From contig NZ_JAUSQU010000001.1 in NCBI RefSeq assembly GCF_030811455.1, forward strand, positions 744,001 through 808,000: a stretch of 64,000 nucleotides of DNA, written 5' to 3'. The notes beneath the pieces are model-generated. The model had not been told where the DNA came from, did no database searches, and was given only the letters and a program-made list of their open reading frames with translations. Source of the DNA: Streptosporangium lutulentum. GTDB lineage: Bacteria > Actinomycetota > Actinomycetes > Streptosporangiales > Streptosporangiaceae. A program made the translations under genes and the position numbers. Shown here piece after piece: positions 50,283 through 59,774 of this stretch; position 1 is the first letter of the stretch, and the number at the start of each line of letters is the position of its first letter.

Positions 50283-52877
50283 TTGCGCATAACCACCGCC
50301 CTCTTGAGCGCCGCCGTTTCGGCCACACTCCTCATCCCCCCGGGGGCGGCAGCGGCCGATCCCACTGAGCCGCCCCAGCGGACCGTGCGGGACTTCGGCA
50401 ACGGTCCCGAGCGGAACGAGGAGGCAGCCGGCGTCTCCGAGCAGGCCGAGACGTCCCGCACCCTCGCCGGGAAGCAGTCGGAGCAGTCGGAGCAGTACCG
50501 CTTTTTCCATGACCGGGATCGCGGGTACCCCAGACAGACCCAATTACCGGTCCCCGCCGCGAACCCGGCCGACGCCTCCATCAAGCTCGGGCTGGTGCCG
50601 TACCACGGCATCGCGCCCAAGCTGAACAGTCTGCAAAAGCTCAGCAAGCGGGTGAGCGCGGAGATCATCGCCCGCTCGCACCAGGGCCGCGACCTCTACC
50701 TCGTCACCGTCACCGCGCCGGAGAGCCGAAACGAGACCCGCGAGCAGGACCGGATCCGCGAGCGCATCGAGGAGGACTCGGCCGACGCCGCCCGCGACCG
50801 GAAGCTGCCCAAGCAGTACAAGGCGCCGGTCTTCATCAACAACAACATCCACGGCAACGAGTGGGAGGGCACCGACGCCGCCCTCCAGGTGATCGAACAG
50901 CTCGCCACCAGCACCGATCCCAAGGTGACCGACCTGCTCAGCCGTACCCGGTTGTACTTCAACATCACCGCCAACCCCGACGGCCGGTTCAACGGGGTGC
51001 GTGCCAACGGCGCCGGCTTCGACATGAACCGTGACTTCATCACCGCCTCGCAGCCCGAAGTCCAGGCGATGCGCCAGGTGATGATCGACACTCAGCCGGT
51101 CGCCATGATCGACCTGCACGGCTACGTCAACGGCACGCTCATCGAGCCGACCACGCCGCCACACGGCGGGAACTACGAGTACGACCTGTTCATCAAGAAC
51201 AGCTACGCCAACGGGCTCGGCATGGAAGCCGCGATCAAGGCGCTGGGCTACACACCCGAGGCGGACGGCGTGCTCCCGCCGCAGATCCCGTTCCGGGACT
51301 CCACGGAGGGCTGGGACGACTGGCCTCCGATCTTCACCCCGCAGTACGCCCCCTTCCAGGGCGCGGTCGCCTCGCACACCATCGAGTTCCCCATGCGGGT
51401 CAACAACGCCGACTACACCAACCAGCCCGTCGAGGAGTTGCGCCGCCGCTCCTCGATCAACGTCGCCATCGCCGCCGCCGCCATGCGGGCCACCTACGGT
51501 TACGTGCAGGCCAAGCATGACCAGCTGATCGCCGACCAGATCGAGGTCTTCCGCCGGGGCGCCGCGGGCGAGCAGTCCAAGCCGGTGCCGCTCGGCATCG
51601 TGCCCGGCTTCGGCCCCGAAGACGTCTACAACACGACCTATCCGCGGGCCTACGTGATCCCGGCGGGCGGCCTGCAGCGCTCGGCCACGGCCGCCGCGCG
51701 CCTGGTGGACCATCTGATCGCCAACGACGTCAAGGTGGAGCAGGCGAAGCGGTCGTTCCGGCTGAACGGCAAGACCTACCCGGCCGACTCCTACATCGTG
51801 GACATGCACCAGCCCAAGCGCGGGCTGGCCAACGTGATGCTGGAGGCGGGCGCCGACATCACTCCCAAGGTCGACTCGATGTACGACATCTCCGGCTGGA
51901 GCCACGCCCTGCTCTGGGGCGCCACCGTGGACAGCGTCACCGACGGTTCCCTCCGTATAGACGCGAAGCCGGTCAAGGCCGCCGCCCCGACCGGCTCGGT
52001 TCCGAAGACCTCCGGTCCGCTCGCGCTGAAGGTCACCGACGCCAAGGAGGTCACGGCGCTCAACGACCTGCTGGCCCAGGGCGTCGCGGTGACCTGGACA
52101 GGCGACGGCACCCCGATCATCCCGGCCACCGCGCGGAAGGCCGCAGCGACCGTGTCCGACAGGTACGGCGTGGCCTTCACCCCGGCCGGCTCGGCTTCGG
52201 GTGTCCCGCTGTCCCAAGTGCGGATCGCCGCGGCCGTCTCCGCCGACGAGCTGTTCACGCTGCGCGAGATGGGCTTCGCCGTCACCCCGGTCTCCACAGC
52301 GGTCCTCAACGCCGGCTTCGACTGGAGTGAGACCGACGTGCTCTTCGTCTCCAGCGGGCTGAGCTACGCCACGCTCAACCCGGCGGCCAAGGCGGCGCTC
52401 GACACGTTCCTCACCACCGGCGGCGTGGTCACCCGGGGCAGCACCGGCGCGACCTTCAACACCGCCGCCGGGCTGCTCACCGCGACCTCGGTCGCCGGGC
52501 GCAGCGACGCCAACGGCGTGGTGCGGGTGGTCTCCTCGGGCGGTCCGGTCGGCGGTGGCTCGTCCGGCTACTCGTTCGTGTACTCGCCGCGCTGGTTCAC
52601 CGGCCTCGGCCCCGAGGTCAAGGTCGAGCAGTCCTACGCGACCGACGGGCCGCTGGTCTCCGGCCACTGGCGCCCCAACGCCAACGGCACCGGCGGCCAG
52701 GACGCGGCCAAGGGCCAGGCGTCCGTCGTCAGCGGCCGGGACGAGCGGGGCGCGGCCGTGGTGTTGTTCGGCACCGAGCCGATGTTCCGCAACCACCCCA
52801 AGGGCCTGTTCCCGCAGGTGGCGAAGGCGCTGTACTGGTCGGCCTCGGTCACCGGCGCGGCCGTCACCACGCCCTGA
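50283..52877 (+). CDS. Secreted M14-family zinc carboxypeptidase
   Basis: I chose a TTG at 50283 because GGAGG lies 5-7 bases before it and the product then opens with a signal peptide (MRITTALLSAAVSATLL, cut after GAAAA). The mature part begins at about residue 26. The zinc motif is His190-x-x-Glu193 in NIHGNEWEG, the third ligand is the His in MIDLHGYVNG, and the catalytic Glu is in SHTIEFPMR. A C-terminal region of about 300 residues contains no other known catalytic motif and may be a substrate-binding or glutamine-amidotransferase-like domain. Total 864 residues. Confidence 0.9.
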   Translation: MRITTALLSAAVSATLLIPPGAAAADPTEPPQRTVRDFGNGPERNEEAAGVSEQAETSRTLAGKQSEQSEQYRFFHDRDRGYPRQTQLPVPAANPADASIKLGLVPYHGIAPKLNSLQKLSKRVSAEIIARSHQGRDLYLVTVTAPESRNETREQDRIRERIEEDSADAARDRKLPKQYKAPVFINNNIHGNEWEGTDAALQVIEQLATSTDPKVTDLLSRTRLYFNITANPDGRFNGVRANGAGFDMNRDFITASQPEVQAMRQVMIDTQPVAMIDLHGYVNGTLIEPTTPPHGGNYEYDLFIKNSYANGLGMEAAIKALGYTPEADGVLPPQIPFRDSTEGWDDWPPIFTPQYAPFQGAVASHTIEFPMRVNNADYTNQPVEELRRRSSINVAIAAAAMRATYGYVQAKHDQLIADQIEVFRRGAAGEQSKPVPLGIVPGFGPEDVYNTTYPRAYVIPAGGLQRSATAAARLVDHLIANDVKVEQAKRSFRLNGKTYPADSYIVDMHQPKRGLANVMLEAGADITPKVDSMYDISGWSHALLWGATVDSVTDGSLRIDAKPVKAAAPTGSVPKTSGPLALKVTDAKEVTALNDLLAQGVAVTWTGDGTPIIPATARKAAATVSDRYGVAFTPAGSASGVPLSQVRIAAAVSADELFTLREMGFAVTPVSTAVLNAGFDWSETDVLFVSSGLSYATLNPAAKAALDTFLTTGGVVTRGSTGATFNTAAGLLTATSVAGRSDANGVVRVVSSGGPVGGGSSGYSFVYSPRWFTGLGPEVKVEQSYATDGPLVSGHWRPNANGTGGQDAAKGQASVVSGRDERGAAVVLFGTEPMFRNHPKGLFPQVAKALYWSASVTGAAVTTP

Positions 52878-52889
52878 TCCAGTAGTAGG

Positions 52890-52918
52890 GGCCGGCGACC
52901 TCCCCGAGGTCGCCGGCC
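52890..52918. terminator. Terminator hairpin between the M14 and DUF2199 genes
   Basis: GGCCGGCGACCTC and GAGGTCGCCGGCC form perfect 13-base arms around CCC. It lies in the convergent gap and probably terminates both transcripts. Confidence 0.85.
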
Positions 52919-52974
52919 TCCGCGGGGAGTGCCGTACAGCAGCCCCGTACGGCGACACGGAAGCCTCGCGCGGT

Positions 52975-53487
52975 CTACTGGCCTGGATGCAGCAGAGCCT
53001 CGGCGATCTGCTGGACCCTGACCGCGGTGATCCCGGTTCGCTGCTCAACGGCCAGCGGGTGGTCGGTCGGCTCCACCTCGATGAGCGGGCGTTGCCCGGC
53101 TGGGCGAGTGTGCAGGTTGGTCCTGAGGTTGATCGTTGACGGCGAATAAACCGGCAGCTCCGTCGACAGCCAGCCGAAGTAGGGCGGTTCGCTCTCCCTG
53201 CCGGGGGCCTCCCAGAGTTCCGCGGCGCGGGCGAACTTCTCAGGGCTGAGCGAGACCCAGACGCCCCAGCTGAACACCTCGTCGAGGTCGGTCACGGAGA
53301 TCTTGATCAACCCGCGTACGAAAAACGCCTGCCCCTGGATCACGCACTGGTCGGAGCCGAGCGCGCAGTCCGGGTCATCAGCCATCTCGGGCGTCCAGTA
53401 GACGGGGGCCTCCGTCGAGAAAGCCAAGGGCGGACCGTCGTGCCGCTGCCCGCAGCATGAACACATGAATCCGAGATCATTCGCCAC
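52975..53487 (-). CDS. DUF2199-family protein
   Basis: The 170-residue protein has the N-terminal cysteine cluster FMCSCCGQRHDGPPLAF, then EMADDPDCALGSDQCVI, typical of DUF2199. The rest is alpha/beta with EVFSWGVWVSLSPEKF. A metal-binding role for the cysteines is plausible. Function unknown. Confidence 0.82.
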   Translation of the reverse strand: MANDLGFMCSCCGQRHDGPPLAFSTEAPVYWTPEMADDPDCALGSDQCVIQGQAFFVRGLIKISVTDLDEVFSWGVWVSLSPEKFARAAELWEAPGRESEPPYFGWLSTELPVYSPSTINLRTNLHTRPAGQRPLIEVEPTDHPLAVEQRTGITAVRVQQIAEALLHPGQ

Positions 53488-53571
53488 CGGTCGAGGGTAC
53501 TGAGGCGATCACGGTGACGACAACAGTGGAGCAGGGTGATCTCTCCGCCTGAAAAACAGACGGTCGGTGGT

Positions 53572-54477
53572 TCAGCTCCGTCCTTGATCACATCCATGGG
53601 CGCGCTTGGATGTGTCGTTTTCGGCTGTGGGCCAGGCGTCCGGGGTCAGGTAGTGGTTGCTGTGGCCTGCTTCGAGGACCGTGCGCAGACGGACGAGATG
53701 CTCGGTGTCTTCCGGGAGGTCCAGTCTCTGTAAGAGAGCATGGGCGGCGTGGGGTTCAAGGTCTCCGTAAACGTCGTGGTAGCTGCTGAGCAGACCCTTG
53801 AACAGGGCGAGGTGGAGATCGGGTAGTGCCACTCCTGCCTGGTAAACAGGGTGTTTGATCGGCCAGGGCACGGGACCGGAGATTTCCAGGACTCGCTTCG
53901 CTCGGCGGAACAGCGGATCCCGAACCATCTCATGGAGCCGGTCTCGGGCCTGCAACTCCTCGACATCGTTGCCCAGGACCTCGGCGAAGGCGACCTCCAC
54001 CGTGGCACGGTCTTCGAACCAGTCGACCCACAACGAGTAGGTGATCGGCTCCGCTTGCTCCGGAGCCTCCAGCCGTCGGCGGTAGGCATCCCAAAGCAGC
54101 TCGGCTCGCACCGGGTCTTGCGCGTCCGCGAACGCGAAGCGAATCTCACACGTCACCCAGTAGTCGTCCAGGAGGTCCAGGAGTCCGAGGGCGAGCCGCA
54201 GGCGGCCGGCCGCATCAAGGTCAGGATCTTCCAGAACCGCGCCCGTCCACGCATGAGCCACCTCGTTGGCCGTCAGCCGTTCATCCGCCGACTCCTCATC
54301 GATCCAGACCCCCTCGCCGATCTGGGTGACGCCTTGTTCTGCCAGCCAGCGCCGTGCGTGCTCTCGCCCCTCGTGGTCCACAACGCCAAGTGTGAGCCAC
54401 CACGGTGCGCGCCCGCCACAGAACGCGAGCCGGTCACCTGGCGTACTCGATCGTGAAGATGGATGGTCGGTGGCCAC
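53572..54477 (-). CDS. Hypothetical protein, mostly helical
   Basis: The 301-residue protein has a GTG start. It has no signal peptide or membrane segment. Helices rich in Asp/Glu/Arg and aromatic residues dominate (LRLALGLLDLLDDYWVTCEI; YSLWVDWFEDRATVEVAFAEVL). I recognise no family. It could be part of a small uncharacterised defence or phage-related set with its neighbours, but nothing in the sequence confirms that. Confidence 0.68.
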   Translation of the reverse strand: MATDHPSSRSSTPGDRLAFCGGRAPWWLTLGVVDHEGREHARRWLAEQGVTQIGEGVWIDEESADERLTANEVAHAWTGAVLEDPDLDAAGRLRLALGLLDLLDDYWVTCEIRFAFADAQDPVRAELLWDAYRRRLEAPEQAEPITYSLWVDWFEDRATVEVAFAEVLGNDVEELQARDRLHEMVRDPLFRRAKRVLEISGPVPWPIKHPVYQAGVALPDLHLALFKGLLSSYHDVYGDLEPHAAHALLQRLDLPEDTEHLVRLRTVLEAGHSNHYLTPDAWPTAENDTSKRAHGCDQGRS

Positions 54478-54759
54478 CTCGTCGCAGACGTCGGCGGAGG
54501 CCAGGCGCAGGTCTACGGACGATCTGGATCGACCGAGGCACGTGGCCGACCATGTCGTCGGCGGCCTGCTTCAGGTCATGGAGATCCCGAACACCGAACG
54601 GCGATCGAGCGCCCATGCCGCAACTCCGCGGATGAGCGCTGTACGGCAGCCGATACGGCAACGCCGCCTTACGGTCACACACCACCGGCCCACATCAGCC
54701 ATCCGAGCAGGGCGAGATGCCGTTGACGAGGTATCTGCCCTTGCCTGCGAATCTGGTGG

Positions 54760-55215
54760 TCAGGTGTCGTACAAGCCGTCCCATGGTTCGTAGAAGCCGA
54801 GGTTGTCCGGGTAGAGCTCGGCGTGTTCGGTGTTCTCGAAGGTTTCGATGACGAGGCCGAACAGCACTCCGTCGACGTCGCGCCGGAAGGGACGGATGGC
54901 GATGTCATCGAAGCGGAGGCCGGGGAGCATGGCGAGCCACCGGTTCAACCGCTCCTGCGCGGTATCGACGGACGCTCGGTGATTGTCGTCGGTTCCGGTG
55001 CACTCGATTCTGGAGTCGAGGTGGTGGCCGGCGGCGTCGAAGGTGTGCAGGACGGCGTGCCGGCGCCGGTGCGCGGGCCAGTCATCGGTGATCGTGTAAC
55101 CCTCCGGGAAGGCGGCGACGACGGAGCCGAGGAACTGGCCGCCCTCCCAGTGCCCGATAGTGCCAGTGTGGTAGCCGGGTTCGTACTTGATGGGGATGAT
55201 CTCGGGGGCTGCCAT
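54760..55215 (-). CDS. HycA-annotated small protein family
   Basis: The 151-residue protein begins AAPEIIPIKYEPGYHTGTIG and ends LGFYEPWDGLYDT. This matches a Streptomyces family that databases call formate hydrogenlyase regulatory protein HycA, a name I believe to be inherited by mistake, since no hydrogenlyase is nearby. Function unknown. Confidence 0.75.
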   Translation of the reverse strand: MAAPEIIPIKYEPGYHTGTIGHWEGGQFLGSVVAAFPEGYTITDDWPAHRRRHAVLHTFDAAGHHLDSRIECTGTDDNHRASVDTAQERLNRWLAMLPGLRFDDIAIRPFRRDVDGVLFGLVIETFENTEHAELYPDNLGFYEPWDGLYDT

Positions 55216-55293
55216 GCGTGGGAGAGTAACCGCCGGGTACGACAGTGCTCCCTTACACTGTGCGTGATCTTGCTAACGGAAGTGCTGACACCG

Positions 55294-55321
55294 TCCCTGG
55301 ACGTCCACTCACGTCCAGGGA
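55294..55321. promoter_or_regulatory. Stem-loop in the divergent region before the beta-propeller gene
   Basis: TCCCTGGACGT (55294-55304) pairs with ACGTCCAGGGA (55311-55321) over a 6-base loop. It lies between divergent genes and so is unlikely to be a simple terminator; an operator or leader hairpin is possible. Confidence 0.5.
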
Positions 55322-55427
55322 AACGATCAAGCGTGAGGTGCCACGGAGTAGGGCTGCGGATACACGCCGCAGCGGAAGGGCTGGTCCGGATCGCGGCTCA
55401 CCGGCTTTTTGTCGCTGAGGTGACACA

Positions 55428-56339
55428 TTGAAAGAGGTGGCTCTGCAGCCGTACGCCCGGCTGCCGCGTGAGTACCGCGGCCTCAAGGTACTGGCCGGCA
55501 CGGTCGACGCGTACGGCCGGGCGCTGTGGCTGCTGTCCGACAATCCGGACGCGCGATCGGACGACCTCTCCGGGAGCGGGAGGCTTACCGCGCTGTCCCG
55601 AAAGCAGCCCTACGACGCCTTGCTCGTCATGGACAAGAACGGAGCCGCGAGCGAACTCGTCCTCCATGACGTCCACCTGCTGGTCGGCAATCTCGACGCC
55701 CTGCCCAACGGCCGTTTCCTGTTGGCCGGGACCGCGGCCTGGCATCGTACGCCCGGTTCGACGACTGCCAACGCCCAGATCTACGGCCGCGACGGGCGGT
55801 CACGCCGTAGCTTTCCGATCGGCCAGGTCGGACACCTCCTTGCCGATCGGCGCCATAATGTGTGGACCGGCTACTTCGACCAGGCCATTTACGGCGATTC
55901 CATCAGCGCGCCCGGCCTTGTCCGCTGGGACACCGGCGGCAATCAGCGGTGGGCGTATCAGCCTCCCCCGGGAGCAGAGCCCATCGCCGACTGCTACGCG
56001 CTCAACGTCGCTGACGGCGTCGCGTGGGTCTACTACTACCAGGCGTTCTGTCTGCTTGAAATCCATACAGGCGGCCGGCTGACGGTCCGCGGCACACCCG
56101 TGAAGGGAGCCCATGGGCTTGCCGTACAGGGCGACCGGGTCACCTTCCTCGGGAGCAGGGGACATCATGACCGCTTACATCGGTGTCGCCTGACCGATGA
56201 CGCCGTCCTCCTGGAGGAGGAGGCGATCCTCACCATGCCGGGTGGCAGGCCCCTCGGCCGCTACCGGGTCGTCAGCCGGGCACACACCCTCTACCTGCTC
56301 GATCCCTCATCCCACTCCTGGCATGTGTTTCCGACGTGA
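55428..56339 (+). CDS. Hypothetical beta-propeller-like protein
   Basis: A TTG start at 55428 has GAGGTG 5 bases upstream; a GTG at 55437 is an alternative. The 303-residue protein contains repeated beta-strand units with aromatic and Gly/Asp turns (RALWLLSDNPDA; NAQIYGRDGR; APGLVRWDTGGNQRW; HTLYLLDPSSHSWHVF), consistent with a propeller. No catalytic motif is seen. Function unknown. Confidence 0.7.
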   Translation: MKEVALQPYARLPREYRGLKVLAGTVDAYGRALWLLSDNPDARSDDLSGSGRLTALSRKQPYDALLVMDKNGAASELVLHDVHLLVGNLDALPNGRFLLAGTAAWHRTPGSTTANAQIYGRDGRSRRSFPIGQVGHLLADRRHNVWTGYFDQAIYGDSISAPGLVRWDTGGNQRWAYQPPPGAEPIADCYALNVADGVAWVYYYQAFCLLEIHTGGRLTVRGTPVKGAHGLAVQGDRVTFLGSRGHHDRLHRCRLTDDAVLLEEEAILTMPGGRPLGRYRVVSRAHTLYLLDPSSHSWHVFPT

Positions 56340-56407
56340 GAACCACGCATCTCCCGAGGCGGGTCAGCCGAGCTCACTCGTGGCGTCCGATGTCCGGCCG
56401 CGCCGAC

Positions 56408-57304
56408 CTATGCGAGCACGGCGTCGAGGGTGTGGCGGCCTATTTCCGCTATCAGCGGGTTGTCGGCGGAATGGGATAGAAACGCGAGTGACAGCGCGAG
56501 CGCCCAGCCTCGTGCTCGTGCCCAGAGGTGGTCGTCGGGTGCGTACGCGCTCGCCGCCCGATAGGCGTTCTGGAAAGCGTCATGGCATTCGGCGGGCAGG
56601 AGCATCCAGGCCACGGACAGGTCCGTGGCGGGGTCGCCGGAAGTGATGTCACCGAAGTCGATCACGGCGCTGACGCGATCGCGATGGACCAGGATGTTGG
56701 CGGGATGAAGGTCGCCGTGCAACCACACCGGGGACCCGTTCCACGCCGGCACCGCGACCGCGGCCTCCCACGTGCGCATCACGGCCCCGCGGTCGACCAG
56801 ACGGCCCAATACGCTCAGGTTCCGGGTGATCGTCGCGTCGCGGTCCGCGAGCGGGATGCCGCGGTGGGGGTTCACGGGGGCGTCCGGTGCGGCGGGAGTG
56901 TGCAGGGCGCCCAGAAATCCGGCGAGGCTGACCGCGGCGTCCCGCAGGTCGGCCGGCGGCTTTCGCGCGGCGATCTGTCCGGGCAGGAACGGGACGATGC
57001 TCCACGGCCACGGGTAGCCAGGACCCGGTTGCCCGACCCGCGCCGGGGCGGGAACCGGCAATGGCAGCCGCGGCTCAAGGACGGGCAGCCACTGCTGTTC
57101 GTGCGCAAGCAGCCTGGCGGCCACCGCACGCCTCGGCAGCCGGGCGACCATCGCGTCTCCGACCCGGCACATGACGTTGTCCCACCCGTTCGCCATCACC
57201 TCGATGGACAGGTGAGCGAGGTCGGGTTGCTGGGAGGCCAGGAGGCGACGAACCAGATCCGGTGAGACGTCCACTTCGGCGGCCGGCATGCGGTGAGGAC
57301 CCAC
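56408..57304 (-). CDS. Aminoglycoside phosphotransferase-family kinase
   Basis: The 298-residue protein has the APH/choline-kinase fold. The catalytic loop is WLHGDLHPANILV (catalytic Asp198), followed by VIDFGDITSGDPATDL (Asp216, metal binding). Similar proteins phosphorylate antibiotics (kanamycin- or macrolide-type), or other small hydroxyl compounds. A start at MPAAEVDVS (5 residues in) is possible. No resistance claim can be made from sequence alone. Confidence 0.85.
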   Translation of the reverse strand: MGPHRMPAAEVDVSPDLVRRLLASQQPDLAHLSIEVMANGWDNVMCRVGDAMVARLPRRAVAARLLAHEQQWLPVLEPRLPLPVPAPARVGQPGPGYPWPWSIVPFLPGQIAARKPPADLRDAAVSLAGFLGALHTPAAPDAPVNPHRGIPLADRDATITRNLSVLGRLVDRGAVMRTWEAAVAVPAWNGSPVWLHGDLHPANILVHRDRVSAVIDFGDITSGDPATDLSVAWMLLPAECHDAFQNAYRAASAYAPDDHLWARARGWALALSLAFLSHSADNPLIAEIGRHTLDAVLA

Positions 57305-57423
57305 CTTGCGACCTTAGCCGACTGAACAACCGAACCCGTTGCTGAGCGCTGTTCCGTCGAAGCGCCATACCGGCCGGCGACCGACCGGTCGACACCGGAT
57401 CGACCGGACGGCGGGGGAGGAGG

Positions 57424-58014
57424 TCAGGGCCGATGGGCGATGTTCCGGGCGGCCCACTCGGCCAGGACCCGCGCGCAGTCGGCCACCGACTCGCGCCAGC
57501 TTCTCGCCGCGTCCTCGTTCGCCTCGTCGCTGACGTGCTTGACGATCCGGATCGGGATCCCGGCCCGGGCCGCGGCCGCCGCCAAGGCGTAGCCCTCCAT
57601 GTCGACCAGGTGGGCACGGGCGGCGAGCCGGTCGCGTGCGCTCTCGTCCGCGATGAAGGTGTCGCCGGTCGCCAGGATCGGGCCGTCGTCCTCATTCAGT
57701 GTCAGCGCCGCTCCGTAGGTCTCGCCGGTGAGGGCGAGCAGCAGATCGGTGTCCAGGTCGTGCTGGATCACGGTGCTGACGACGTGGGTGCCCGTCCACC
57801 CCGGGCGCAGCGCCCCCGCGGTGCCCAGATTGACGATGTGGGAGGGGCGGGGCTCACGGGCGAGAACGGTGCTCAACGCGACCGCGGCGTTGACCTTGCC
57901 CAGGCCGGTGATCAACACCGGCAGGCCGACGTCAAGGAATTGCGCTTCATCCTTGACCGCGAGCACGAGCAACGGGCGATCGGCGATGATTTTGCCGGCG
58001 AGTTCCATGGCCAT
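57424..58014 (-). CDS. Nucleoside phosphorylase-family nucleosidase (MTA/SAH type)
   Basis: The 196-residue protein is shorter than the usual 230. It has LITGLGKVNAAVALSTVL, NLGTAGALRPG, the substrate-binding LVDMEGYALAAAA (Glu) and KHVSDEANE (Asp). It probably cleaves 5'-methylthioadenosine or S-adenosylhomocysteine to free adenine. The shortened N-terminus leaves some doubt about its preferred substrate. Confidence 0.85.
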   Translation of the reverse strand: MAMELAGKIIADRPLLVLAVKDEAQFLDVGLPVLITGLGKVNAAVALSTVLAREPRPSHIVNLGTAGALRPGWTGTHVVSTVIQHDLDTDLLLALTGETYGAALTLNEDDGPILATGDTFIADESARDRLAARAHLVDMEGYALAAAAARAGIPIRIVKHVSDEANEDAARSWRESVADCARVLAEWAARNIAHRP

Positions 58015-58086
58015 ACGTTAGGTCCTCGGCACGCCGGCACCGATATCGGGTGACCGTCGTCGGGACGGACCGAGCCGTCCAGGGGA

Positions 58087-59379
58087 CTACCGGGACCCGG
58101 ACAGGGTCCTGCGCCGTACGGCCTCGGCCAGCAGCGTGTCCCAGCGGGAGCCGATGGTCTGAAGGTCGTAGGCCGCGGCGGTGTTCTGGGCGGCGGCGCC
58201 GAGTTTGCGGCGCAGGTCCTGGTCGTCGATGAGCTCGCAGATCGCCTCGGCGAGGGCCTCGACGTTCTTCGGCTCGACCAGCCGGCCGTCGACACCGTCG
58301 GTGATGATCTCTCCGGGACCGGTGGGGCAGTCGAAGGCGACCGCCGGCAGGCCCTTGCTCATGGCCTCGATCAGGGCCATGGGCATGCCTTCGGAACGGG
58401 AGCTGAGCAGGAACATCGCGGCCTTGGACAACTCCTCGCCGACCCGGTCGGTCCGGCCCATGAGGAAGGCGCGGTCCGTCAGGTCCAGCTCGTCGATCTG
58501 CGTCTTCAGCCGGTCCATCCACGGGCCGGAGCCGTAGATGCGCAACGTCCATTCCGGGCGGCGGTCGCAGACCAGGCGCCAGGCCGTCAGGAGCAGGTCG
58601 AAGCCCTTGACCCGCTCCAGCCGTCCCAGCGCGACGGCGGTGGTGCCCTCCAGCCAGGCGCGTCCCTCGCCGAGGGGCGGCAGCGCGTTGGGGATGCAGA
58701 CCAGATGGGGATTCGGCACGGCGCGGGCGTAGTGCTCCAGGTCGGCTCGGGTCAAGGTCACCAGCACGTCCAGCCTGCCGTACCTGCGCACGATGATTTT
58801 GCGGAGCGGGGGCTTGTGCGCGGCCAGGTTGCGGTGTTCCTGGCCGATGGTGATGACCTCGGGCGGGGCGAAGGAGGCGGCGAACAGGTTGAGGCTGGGC
58901 CGGGTGGTGATCAGCACTCCGCCGCGGAGCGAGCGCAGGTAACGCAACAGGACAAGGTCGGTCCAGAGCGAGCAGCGCCGGTAGGTCGGCTCGGTCGAGG
59001 GCACGAGCACGCTCGGCAACCGCGACAGCAGCGCGCGCGTCCTGCCCTTCCGCTCGGTGCGGTCGTCCAGGAACGAGACCTTGACGCCCGGGGGAATGGG
59101 GAAGAACGGCCGGTGCTGGGCGCGGATCAGGCTGACGATCTCCACGTCGTGGCCGTGTGCCAGATACCCGGCGAGATTGAGCACCGTGCGGATGGTGCCG
59201 CCCATGCCATAGGCGTGAAACAGCAGGATCCGTACTTTGTCGGCACTCGGCTCGGGCGCACTGCGGGCCCGCCACAGATCCACCAGTCTGAGCAGCCGCA
59301 GCGCCGTCCAGCGCGCCCAGGTCGCCCCAGACCCCAGCAGCCAGCTCCGCATCCGTTCGTACACGTCGGCCCGCCCCAC
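58087..59379 (-). CDS. Glycosyltransferase family 4
   Basis: The 430-residue protein has two Rossmann domains. The first (about 45-230) includes LLFHAYGMGGTIRTVLNLAGYL; the second has VALGRLERVKGFDLLL, RIYGSGPWMDRL and the donor motif SSRSEGMPMALIEAMSKGLP, with EX7E glutamates. It transfers sugar from a nucleotide donor, plausibly in teichoic-acid or exopolysaccharide assembly (TagE-like wording). The 395 bases upstream contain no recognisable gene. Confidence 0.9.
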   Translation of the reverse strand: MGRADVYERMRSWLLGSGATWARWTALRLLRLVDLWRARSAPEPSADKVRILLFHAYGMGGTIRTVLNLAGYLAHGHDVEIVSLIRAQHRPFFPIPPGVKVSFLDDRTERKGRTRALLSRLPSVLVPSTEPTYRRCSLWTDLVLLRYLRSLRGGVLITTRPSLNLFAASFAPPEVITIGQEHRNLAAHKPPLRKIIVRRYGRLDVLVTLTRADLEHYARAVPNPHLVCIPNALPPLGEGRAWLEGTTAVALGRLERVKGFDLLLTAWRLVCDRRPEWTLRIYGSGPWMDRLKTQIDELDLTDRAFLMGRTDRVGEELSKAAMFLLSSRSEGMPMALIEAMSKGLPAVAFDCPTGPGEIITDGVDGRLVEPKNVEALAEAICELIDDQDLRRKLGAAAQNTAAAYDLQTIGSRWDTLLAEAVRRRTLSGSR

Positions 59380-59774
59380 CTGCCGCTGCTCGCCTCGCTG
59401 CCACTCGGCTTGAGTGCAGCGCCGCCCCGCCTGCTCGCCACCGGGTTCGCCGTCACGGCTCCACCGGGCGTTCGCCGGCCCGCGGCGTGCAGGCCGTCAC
59501 CACGTTCTTCGCGTCTTGATCGAGCATCTCGGCTCAGCGCGGACACCCACTCGCGCCGATTCCGCTCATCAGCGGTGAACCTGTCGTTCGCGCGTATCTC
59601 ATGCTTTTGTCATACCCGCGAGGGGCGGAGACGATCGGCAAATGCCCGAGATCGCGTATTCACGTTTGGATCTGCCTGCTATGCCCTGCCCACCGTCGTC
59701 GGCCCCGTCGACCGCCTGTACTGACCTGGCGGGCACCCGTGCTCAGCTAAACGCGTACTCGTCTAAACGCGTGC
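59380..59774. other. Intergenic region between the GT4 and DUF2306 genes
   Basis: No gene or large repeat was recognised. A short direct repeat CTAAACGCGT is present twice at about 59747-59771. Confidence 0.5.
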
